A DNA stretch of 6,529 nt from JBCCZC01 sp039188505 (GTDB lineage: Bacteria; Pseudomonadota; Gammaproteobacteria; Xanthomonadales; SZUA-38): NCBI GenBank assembly GCA_039188505.1, contig JBCCZC010000330.1:1-6529 (forward strand). The letters run 5' to 3'. The first letter of the stretch is position 1. Each line of letters starts with the position of its first letter. The notes under the pieces were generated by a model. That model saw nothing but the letters and a program-made list of their open reading frames with translations, made no database searches and was not told the DNA's origin. Positions 1 to 5,484 of the stretch are shown piece by piece. The position numbers and the translations under genes were made by a program.

Positions 1-1499
1 CGCGCATCATCGATCTGATCAAGCGTGATCAACGCTATCTGCTTGTTGATGAGGGCGAAGGCCAGCTGCGACTCGATCCGCAGCGCCTCGTCATAGTAGG
101 GAATCGCCAGCTGCGCGCGTCCGGCGGCGAGGTGAACGTTGCCGACGACGACCGGCATGATCGGCGCCAGCGGTTCGAGCTCGAGCGCCCGCTGCGTGCT
201 GGCCAATGCCTCCTCGAAGCGGCGCAGCAGCATGAGGTATTCCCCGAACCACTGGTGTGCCGTGGCGTAGTTCGGGTCGATCTCGATCGAATCGCGGAAA
301 TCGGCTTCGGCCGCGGCGTGGTCGAAGTCATGGAGCCCGCGAAGATAGCCACGGGTTGCCAGGGCGCGGCTCGACTCCGGATTGATCGCGAGGGCGCGTT
401 CCAGGGCCGCCCGGGCCTTCGGAATCGACTCCGCGATCGGCGCAAGCGAATACTCGGGGAGGAGCACATAGATGTCCGCAAGGGCTCCCCAGGCGTCGCC
501 GTAATCGGGGTCGAGGTCGACGGCTGTGCGCAATTCCTCCTCCGCGATCGTGAAACCCTCGGGCGTGCGACGGTGCCAGAAGAAGCGTCCGCGCAGGTAG
601 TGCTCGTAGGCGAGGGCGTTCCGCGTGCCGGTGCCGGCCAGCTCGTCGGTGCCGAGCGTGATCTGCAGGGCGTCGACGATCGCGAGGGCAATCTCCTCCT
701 GGACGGCGAAGATGTCGTCGAGGGTTCGCGTATAGCTCGAAGACCACAGCTGCGCGTCGGTTGGCGCGTGCACGAGCTGTGCGGTGATGCGAACCTGGTC
801 GCCGGCCTTGCGGACGCTGCCCTCGAGAACGTGCTCGACGCCCAGCTCCTCGGCGATCGCGGCGATCTTCCGGCCATCGCCCTTGAAGCTGAAGGAGGAC
901 GTGCGGGATGGCACGCGCAGCGCGTCCACCCGTACCAGCACATTCAGCAGCTCTTCGGAGACGCCGTCCGAGAAGAACTCGTTGTCCGCATCGCCGCTCA
1001 TGTTGACGAAGGGCAGGACGGCGACGGAAGCCCGGCCGTCCGTCGGCTCGACCGCAATCGGATCAGGCGTCGCCGCGGGCCCGGGATCCCCGGGGGCGCT
1101 TTGGCCGGCAGCGTCGGCGGTGGCTGGGCTTGCGGCTTCCGCGGGCGCCTCGTCGGCCAGCCACAGCTGACGCAGACCCAGCAGGGCCAGGGCCCCGACC
1201 AGGACGAATACGGTGGCTGAATCGAGCTTGCGCCCGGTCCGGCCGGTGATGGACGCGTCGCGATCAATCTCGCTCTCGCGCTTGATGCCCTCGGGGGTGA
1301 CCTCGTAGACCCACGCAAAGACCACGGCGGGAATGAAGCCAAGGGCCAGGATCGCAGCGACGAGCGTGAGCGAGAAATCGGGTAGCTGGAGGACTCCGAA
1401 CAGGACGTCTGCAATCTGCAGAATCAGCCAGCCGAACACGAGGTAGAGCGTCGCGACCCGGAAGACATTGCGACGCTTGAGTTCGGCAAGTAGTCCCAC
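1..1499 (-). CDS. Three-helix membrane protein with TolB/FlgO-like domain and TPR repeats (3' end outside window)
   Basis: The frame is open from a GTG at 1499 to the left edge: 499 residues with no stop, C-terminus missing. Residues 5-17 carry the family start ELKRRNVFRVATL. Hydrophobic helices lie at about 14-35, 42-63 and 94-109. An Ala/Pro-rich linker follows (about 115-155). Residues about 157-280 match the TolB-N/FlgO-like domain of large TPR proteins: ASVAVLPFVNMSGD, FFSDGVSEELL, LGVEHVLEGSVRKAG, VRITAQLV, then the DDIFAVQEEIA segment. From about 295 onward TPR-like helical pairs repeat (LDPDYGDAWGALA, INPESSRALATRG, IDPNYATAHQWFGEYL, ALELEPLAP). GTG is chosen because a TAA in the same frame (1520-1518) precedes it, an AGGGGG purine run lies just upstream, and no in-frame ATG occurs until residue 167. 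The family is common, but its role is poorly defined; a scaffold or signalling role is inferred. No cyclase or winged-helix domain is visible at the N-terminus. It is probably cotranscribed with the 147-residue gene before it. Confidence 0.9.
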   Translation of the reverse strand, partial: MGLLAELKRRNVFRVATLYLVFGWLILQIADVLFGVLQLPDFSLTLVAAILALGFIPAVVFAWVYEVTPEGIKRESEIDRDASITGRTGRKLDSATVFVLVGALALLGLRQLWLADEAPAEAASPATADAAGQSAPGDPGPAATPDPIAVEPTDGRASVAVLPFVNMSGDADNEFFSDGVSEELLNVLVRVDALRVPSRTSSFSFKGDGRKIAAIAEELGVEHVLEGSVRKAGDQVRITAQLVHAPTDAQLWSSSYTRTLDDIFAVQEEIALAIVDALQITLGTDELAGTGTRNALAYEHYLRGRFFWHRRTPEGFTIAEEELRTAVDLDPDYGDAWGALADIYVLLPEYSLAPIAESIPKARAALERALAINPESSRALATRGYLRGLHDFDHAAAEADFRDSIEIDPNYATAHQWFGEYLMLLRRFEEALASTQRALELEPLAPIMPVVVGNVHLAAGRAQLAIPYYDEALRIESQLAFALINKQIALITLDQIDDA

Positions 1500-1517
1500 G
1501 GTCCCCCTCGCGCGGCC

Positions 1518-1961
1518 TTAGCCGAACCTCACCATCGTTCCTGGATCGTGCAGGGCCGAGAACCCGATCGGGGCGGCGGTGTGCGGGCTTCGGGGGTCGA
1601 CCGCGAACTGGTCCACCAGCGCCAGCAGGAATGCGAACAGCAGCATGACGATGGTCGCGCGATCGAGGTGCATGGCAATGCGGTGATGCACGCTTTTCGG
1701 ATGTTCGAGTTCCTCTTCGTCAACGAGACCGCTGGGCATCAGCTCGTAGCGCCAGGAGAACAGGAACACGGGAATGAGGCCGATGGTCAGAAACAGCATT
1801 ACCCAACGCTGCCCGTCGCCGGAGAAGCCGATCGCGTGGTCGAGCAGGTGAGCGATCTCTATGGCCATCCAGCAGAACGCCAGATAGGTCGTGGCCGACC
1901 GCACGACATTGCGTCGATACAGCTCTTCGATGAACTGATGCATTGGCATGCGTCTGGTCAT
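1518..1961 (-). CDS. Small three-helix membrane protein, stand-alone version of the neighbour's N-terminal module
   Basis: This 147-residue protein has the motif EELYRRNVVRSATTYLAF at its start, membrane helices at about 20-38, 50-68 and 102-118, and a conserved-looking FSWRYELMPSGL segment after helix 2. A hand alignment to the start of the following TPR protein gives 39 identities over 107 ungapped positions, so the two are paralogous over the whole membrane module. The TolB-like and TPR parts are absent: the protein ends about 25 residues after helix 3 with no known domain. The start is ambiguous. The ATG at 1961 lies one base from a GGAGG, which is very close. The in-frame ATG at 1949 (residue 5) is 13 bases away. 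Family alignment would favour residue 5 or 7. The stop is 18 bases before the GTG of the next gene and in the same frame. It could be a functional small membrane partner or a decayed longer paralogue. The function is unknown. Confidence 0.8.
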   Translation of the reverse strand: MTRRMPMHQFIEELYRRNVVRSATTYLAFCWMAIEIAHLLDHAIGFSGDGQRWVMLFLTIGLIPVFLFSWRYELMPSGLVDEEELEHPKSVHHRIAMHLDRATIVMLLFAFLLALVDQFAVDPRSPHTAAPIGFSALHDPGTMVRFG

Positions 1962-1984
1962 GCCTCCCTAACCCCTGAGCGAGG

Positions 1985-1993
1985 ATCATAGCA
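1985..1993 (-). promoter_or_regulatory. Extended -10 promoter candidate before the three-helix genes
   Basis: On the minus strand this reads TGCTATGAT: a TG-N extension followed by TATGAT, one mismatch from TATAAT. It sits 24 bases before the ATG at 1961, giving a predicted leader of about 15-20 bases that contains the AGGGAGG ribosome-binding sequence. I see no good -35 at 16-18 bases, which fits an extended -10 type. It lies in the 69-base gap after the thioesterase, so the two three-helix genes may have their own promoter in addition to read-through. Confidence 0.45.
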
Positions 1994-2030
1994 GGAGTGC
2001 AAATGGTTTGGGGTGGGATTCAAACGCTCG

Positions 2031-2498
2031 TCAGACCCGGTCCCCGCGACGCACGACGTTGTAGACCGCCTGGCCCGTCGCGATCGGCTCGTCGGCGTCG
2101 CCCGGGCCCGGCAGCCGGTCGCGGTAGACGTGCGAACGCGTCACCCCGACGCGGTTCCCCATGCGCACGATGCGGGCCTCGCAGAGCAGATCCCCGGGCG
2201 TGCCGGGACGCAGGTAGTCGACCCGCAGATCCACCGTGCTGACGCTGTCTTCCGGGCCGCCCAGCATCGCGAAGCAGGCCGCGCCACCTGCTGCGTCGAC
2301 GATGGTCGAGATCACACCGCCGTGGATGGCCGGCCTGCGCGGGTCTCCAACGAGTTCGTCGGACCAGGGAATGCGAAGCACCACCCGGCCCTCTTCGGCC
2401 AGCTCGAGTCGCATCCCCAGGTGCTTGTGGAAGGGAATGCCCGTTTCGAACCATCCACCGAGCCGGGCCGCGCTCTCTTCTGGCAACGTCGTGTCCAT
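2031..2498 (-). CDS. PaaI-type hotdog-fold thioesterase
   Basis: This 155-residue protein has the usual length for a single-domain hotdog thioesterase, which cleaves acyl- or aryl-CoA thioesters in the cytoplasm. The central motif is at residues 57-72 (AIHGGVISTIVDAAGG), containing HGG at 59-61 and Asp68 on the long helix, where PaaI-like enzymes place their catalytic acid. The strand motif TVDLRVDYLRPG (88-99) is also typical, and a GRVVLRIPWSDELVG stretch precedes the motif. No signal peptide is seen. I start at ATG 2498 rather than an in-frame ATG at 2570, because the extra 24 residues are Arg/Ser-rich, unlike the family, and would lie inside the upstream gene. The start is 4 bases after the amidohydrolase TGA and has no clear ribosome-binding site, which suggests translational coupling. 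The acyl substrate cannot be told from sequence. Confidence 0.9.
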   Translation of the reverse strand: MDTTLPEESAARLGGWFETGIPFHKHLGMRLELAEEGRVVLRIPWSDELVGDPRRPAIHGGVISTIVDAAGGAACFAMLGGPEDSVSTVDLRVDYLRPGTPGDLLCEARIVRMGNRVGVTRSHVYRDRLPGPGDADEPIATGQAVYNVVRRGDRV

Positions 2499-2502
2499 GG
2501 GT

Positions 2503-4512
2503 TCAGCGGACCGAGGCGATGGTCTGGATCGACATGGACTGGTAGAGCAGCGCCGGATCGACCGCCTCACCCGCCTTCATGACCCACGACACCTTGCCGA
2601 TTTCCCCGATGTCCTCGTCTGGCCGCCCGTCGATCAGGATCAGATCGGCGCGCTGCCCCGGGGCGATCTGCCCGACCTCGTGTTCGACGCCCATGACCTT
2701 TGCACTCCCGAAGGTCGCGAGCCGGATGATGTCGAGGGGCGCGATGCCGGCTTCCTGGTAGTAGGCAAGTTCCCGCTGCAGCACGAAGCCCGCCATGGCA
2801 TCGGTTCCGGCGACGATAGGTACGCCGGCGTCATGGAGGGCCTTGATGACCTTGAGCATCTGCTGCCCCGATGCGTCGTAGCGCTCCTTCCAGCCCTCCG
2901 GCACGGGCAGACCGCCCTTGAGGTTGCCGCGGTAGACCTGCGGGGGCAGCCGGCCATCTGCGGTGCCGAGAGACGGGGCAAGCTGACCGGGCACATGGGC
3001 GAAGAGATCCATGAAGATCGCCACGGTGGGATCAACCACGGTGCCGTTCTCCAGCAGCAGCTGCACGAACGCCTGGAAGGGCGCCGAATCCGGATCCAGG
3101 TCGGCGCCACGCTCGGCGACCTTGATGAAGCGGTCCGGGTTCCGGGTCTCGACGATGTCCTTGTAGAAGTTCAGGAAGATCATGTTGATGTGCTGGATCT
3201 CGTCATAGCCCGCACGCACGGCGTCCTCAGCCCACATGCCGGCCGGGACGTGGCCGGAGAAACGCATGCCGTGGCCGTGCGCCCGTTCGGCCATGCCCTC
3301 GACGAGGTCGATGGGAATCGAGCTGTAGATCTTCACCTGCGAGTAGCCGTGTTCGGCGTAGAAGTCGATCCACTCGGCCGCCTGCTCCGCCGTCTGGATA
3401 CGGGCCTTGGTGGGGCCTGCGAAGGGGCCGGTGCCATCGATGAAGCCCGAGCGGAACACATGCGGACCGGGCGCCTCGCCGGAGTCCCATGCCTTCTGGA
3501 CCTGCATCACCTGGTCATGGTCGTTGGCGAGGTCGCGGACGGTCGTTACGCCCGCGGCGAGGTGCAGGGCGCCATCGCCCGGGCTAAGGTGCGTGTGCAT
3601 GTCCCACAGGCCCGGGAGTAGCGTTCGGCCGCCAGCGTCGATCACGGTCGCGCCCGTGGGTCGCGCCTCGTCGGGCTCGAGCACGGCCGCTATCCGCTCG
3701 TCCTCGACCACGACCGCGTTTGCCGTCAGCACCTTGCCGTCGACGACCTCGATGATCCGCGCGTTGTCGATCACCACGGGACCGTCGAACGGCGTGACCG
3801 CAGCGTCGCCGAGAATCCGGTAGCGCGCATCCCGTCGCTCGTCCTGGGCGGCCTGGAGCACTTCCATCACATCGCTCCGCCCGACCGGGACCATGCCGAA
3901 CCAGCCGCTGACCACGGCGAAGATGCCGTCGTTCTCGTCGAGCCAGACAGGGAAGGGTTCGAAGCCGAGGCCGCTCAGCTCAGCAAGTCTGACTGTCACG
4001 CCGTCGTCGAAGCTGTGTTCGCCCACGATCTCCAGCGTCGCTTCCCCCTGGGGCAGCAGCGGAATCGTCCGGTCGTCGTCCGCCAGGAGCGCCCGGATGA
4101 GCAAGGTCGTCTCGCCCGGCGGGCCATCGAGCGAGGTGTAGAAGCCCGGCTCGGCGCTGCTGCCGGCGTCCGCGGCGCTCTGCCATTCCCAGACGCCGTC
4201 GGTGAAGCGCACGTTCTCCTCGACCTCGGCCTTCATGTAGTCGACGCCCGTGATCCGGACCTCGACGGGCAGGCCGGCCTCGTTGACGCGGTACTCCGCG
4301 CTGATATCCGGGCCGCGGCCGCGATCGTTGAAGGAGAACGTCATCGTGGCGCGGTCGGGGGTCGCCTGCTCCATGACCATCTCGCCAGCGCGGTTGCCAA
4401 CGAGCATGATGTCGTAGCGGCTGGTTTCCGCCGTGGCCAGGGTCGCCGTGGCCAGAGTCGCCGTGGCGAGGAGCGTGGTGCCGGTCAAGCGAGACAGAAC
4501 GTGATGGCCCAT
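2503..4512 (-). CDS. Exported metal-dependent amidohydrolase with extra N-terminal domain
   Basis: This 669-residue protein starts with a Sec-type signal peptide with an AXA cleavage site, predicted after Ala28, so it should act in the periplasm or outside the cell. Residues about 30-235 form a separate, probably beta-rich domain. It contains the VGNRAGEM, FNDRGRGPD and GVDYMKAEVEEN segments, which I recall from other exported amidohydrolases but cannot assign a function. The catalytic part follows (about 236-669). It has a small beta-domain (VIDNARIIEVVDGKVL), the HxH pair His306/His308 in WDMHTHL, Lys394 in VKIYSS as the likely carboxylated metal bridge, His421 in SGHVP, His441 in IQHIN and Asp571 in AGTDAM. 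The end has the typical GQIAPGQRADLILIDG. The set is complete, so the enzyme is probably active on an amide, peptide or lactone-like bond; the substrate is unknown. GGGAG lies about 10 bases before the ATG. It is the first gene of the leftward block and is probably cotranscribed with the thioesterase. Confidence 0.93.
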   Translation of the reverse strand: MGHHVLSRLTGTTLLATATLATATLATAETSRYDIMLVGNRAGEMVMEQATPDRATMTFSFNDRGRGPDISAEYRVNEAGLPVEVRITGVDYMKAEVEENVRFTDGVWEWQSAADAGSSAEPGFYTSLDGPPGETTLLIRALLADDDRTIPLLPQGEATLEIVGEHSFDDGVTVRLAELSGLGFEPFPVWLDENDGIFAVVSGWFGMVPVGRSDVMEVLQAAQDERRDARYRILGDAAVTPFDGPVVIDNARIIEVVDGKVLTANAVVVEDERIAAVLEPDEARPTGATVIDAGGRTLLPGLWDMHTHLSPGDGALHLAAGVTTVRDLANDHDQVMQVQKAWDSGEAPGPHVFRSGFIDGTGPFAGPTKARIQTAEQAAEWIDFYAEHGYSQVKIYSSIPIDLVEGMAERAHGHGMRFSGHVPAGMWAEDAVRAGYDEIQHINMIFLNFYKDIVETRNPDRFIKVAERGADLDPDSAPFQAFVQLLLENGTVVDPTVAIFMDLFAHVPGQLAPSLGTADGRLPPQVYRGNLKGGLPVPEGWKERYDASGQQMLKVIKALHDAGVPIVAGTDAMAGFVLQRELAYYQEAGIAPLDIIRLATFGSAKVMGVEHEVGQIAPGQRADLILIDGRPDEDIGEIGKVSWVMKAGEAVDPALLYQSMSIQTIASVR
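4429..4473 (-). repeat. Three 15-base tandem units in the amidohydrolase signal peptide
   Basis: Units at 4429-4443, 4444-4458 and 4459-4473 (plus strand CGCCGTGGCCAGGGT and variants). The first two differ at one position; the third differs at a few. On the minus strand they encode the pentapeptide series LATAT, LATAT, LATAE at residues 15-29, which forms much of the hydrophobic core and the cleavage region of the signal peptide. The length is a multiple of three, so a gain or loss of a unit would keep the frame but change the length of the core. Confidence 0.8.
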
Positions 4513-4541
4513 GTGCTTTCTTCTCCCGAGAAGTCCGCCGG

Positions 4542-4550
4542 ATCATAGCA
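4542..4550 (-). promoter_or_regulatory. Extended -10 promoter candidate for the amidohydrolase operon
   Basis: The minus strand reads TGCTATGAT, the same extended -10 seen at 1985-1993. The identity extends to 12 bases (CTGCTATGATCC). The hexamer TATGAT is 29 bases upstream of the amidohydrolase ATG, giving a leader of about 20-25 bases that includes the GGGAG ribosome-binding sequence. No convincing -35 is present. It lies in the divergent intergenic region facing left. Confidence 0.5.
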
Positions 4551-4594
4551 GTCCACCCGGCCGCACGCGTTAGCCTCGCGGCGGCCCCTTCGTC

Positions 4595-4600
4595 TATCAT
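4595..4600 (+). promoter_or_regulatory. Possible -10 box for the glycosyltransferase
   Basis: TATCAT in the divergent region, 40 bases before the glycosyltransferase ATG. The -35 region 17-19 bases upstream is weak (TAGCCT/TTAGCC). No clear ribosome-binding sequence lies close to the ATG; the only purine run, TGAGG at 4614-4618, is about 22 bases away. The call rests on position and the hexamer alone. Confidence 0.3.
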
Positions 4601-4640
4601 CGCCGCCCCGTCCTGAGGCAAAAGACGCGGTCCCGATCGC

Positions 4641-5396
4641 ATGTCCCGAACCCCCGCACTGAGCGTCGTCGTGCCGCTCTACAACGAAGCCGAGAACCTC
4701 GATGCCCTGTGCGCCGAGCTCGATGCCGCGCTGGGGGCGCTGGCCTTCGAGGCGGTCTTTGTGGACGACGGCAGCACGGACGACTCCGCGGCACGCTATA
4801 GGGCCCTGGAGAGCGCGTTCGGTTGGTTGCGCGTGGTTCGGCATCCCGTCAACGCAGGCCAGAGCGCGGCCTTTTGCACGGGCGTCGCGGCTGCGCGAAG
4901 CCCGGTCATCGCGACGATCGACGGCGACCTGCAAAACGACCCCGCTGACATTCCAGGCCTGCTGGACATCTATCTCGAAAAAACGGCAGAGCAGGGTCCG
5001 ACCCTCGTTACCGGCAACCGGACGCAGCGCAGAGACAGCTTCGTGAGACGCTTGTCGTCCCGCGTCGCGAACCGGGTCCGAAGCAGCCTGCTGCGCGACC
5101 GCTGCCTGGATACCGGCTGCTCACTCAAGCTCTTCTCCCGGGACGCCTTCCTGCTACTACCTCAGTTCGACCACATGCACCGCTTCCTGCCGGCGCTTTT
5201 CGCGCGCGACGGGGCGCAGGTGGTGAACGTGCCCGTCAACCACCGTGAGCGTCGGGCGGGCGCTTCGAAATACGGCATCGGCAACCGACTGTGGGTCGGC
5301 ATCGTCGACCTGTTCGGTACCCGCTGGCTGCTCGGTCGCCGCTTTCGCCTCTCCGTGGAACAACGCCTCGAGCCCCGGCGCCGGAACAGGGACTGA
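4641..5396 (+). CDS. Family 2 glycosyltransferase, DPM1/ArnC-like, no membrane anchor
   Basis: This 251-residue GT-A fold enzyme probably transfers a sugar from a nucleotide donor to a polyprenyl phosphate or similar lipid at the inner face of the membrane. Motifs in order: LSVVVPLYNEAENL (7-20), VDDGSTDDS (41-49) for nucleotide binding, HPVNAGQSAAF (68-78), DGDLQNDP (94-101) as the metal-binding DxD-type motif, DTGCSLKLFSRDAF (157-170), and HRERRAGASKYG (201-212), the Arg-rich loop typical of DPM1/ArnC-type enzymes. The C-terminus (about 216-237) has a moderately hydrophobic segment, then a basic tail; the paired transmembrane helices of ArnC/GtrB types are absent. The ATG is fixed by an in-frame stop at 4614-4616 with no other start between. 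No lipid-sugar biosynthesis partner is visible nearby, so donor and acceptor are unknown. Confidence 0.92.
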   Translation: MSRTPALSVVVPLYNEAENLDALCAELDAALGALAFEAVFVDDGSTDDSAARYRALESAFGWLRVVRHPVNAGQSAAFCTGVAAARSPVIATIDGDLQNDPADIPGLLDIYLEKTAEQGPTLVTGNRTQRRDSFVRRLSSRVANRVRSSLLRDRCLDTGCSLKLFSRDAFLLLPQFDHMHRFLPALFARDGAQVVNVPVNHRERRAGASKYGIGNRLWVGIVDLFGTRWLLGRRFRLSVEQRLEPRRRNRD

Positions 5397-5398
5397 CG

Positions 5399-5422
5399 TC
5401 GTCCACGCCGCCGCGTGGACGA
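5399..5422 (+). terminator. Strong hairpin just after the glycosyltransferase stop
   Basis: A perfect 10-base stem (TCGTCCACGC pairing with GCGTGGACGA) with a four-base loop starts two bases after the TGA. No T-run follows, so it is not a canonical intrinsic terminator. It may act as a 3'-end stabilising or Rho-assisted element, or as a DNA palindrome bound by a regulator. Its position after the gene is the reason for the terminator label. Confidence 0.4.
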
Positions 5423-5455
5423 ACCGTTCAGAACTACTCAATTGCTCCACAAAAG

Positions 5456-5474
5456 CCGGACGATAATGGTCCGG
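5456..5474 (+). promoter_or_regulatory. Inverted repeat enclosing a -10-like box before the sensor gene
   Basis: CCGGAC and GTCCGG are perfect 6-base arms separated by GATAATG. The spacer contains GATAAT (5462-5467), one mismatch from the consensus -10. As RNA, the stem could be extended by AAAG (5452-5455) pairing with CTTT (5477-5480) across a two-base bulge, ending just before the GGAAATG start. No good -35 is present (TTGCTC at 5442-5447 is only 14 bases away). It may be an operator over a promoter, a translation-blocking hairpin, or a weak terminator with a short CTTT end. Confidence 0.35.
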
Positions 5475-5484
5475 ACCTTTGGAA

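Noticed and set aside
132..1220. 362-codon plus-strand open frame
   Set aside because: It lies antisense to the TolB/TPR gene. Its translation is Arg/Gly/Val-rich with no domain, whereas the minus strand gives clear family motifs. Stop-free antisense frames are common in GC-rich DNA.
2499..2570. Thioesterase start 24 codons further upstream at 2570
   Set aside because: The extra residues are Arg/Ser-rich, unlike the family N-terminus, and fall entirely inside the amidohydrolase gene. ATG 2498 gives the normal length.
2236..3621. 461-codon plus-strand open frame
   Set aside because: It is antisense to the amidohydrolase catalytic domain and part of the thioesterase. It is rich in His, Asp, Arg and Val as expected for a mirror of coding DNA, with no recognisable motif or ribosome-binding site.
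4559..4586. GGCCGC/GCGGCC inverted repeat in the divergent region
   Set aside because: The arms are only 6 bases with a 16-base spacer and pure G/C content, which is expected by chance in DNA of this composition.
4485..4934. 149-codon minus-strand open frame across the divergent region
   Set aside because: It overlaps the start of the glycosyltransferase antisense and the start of the amidohydrolase in another frame. It has no family features and would cover both promoter-like sites.
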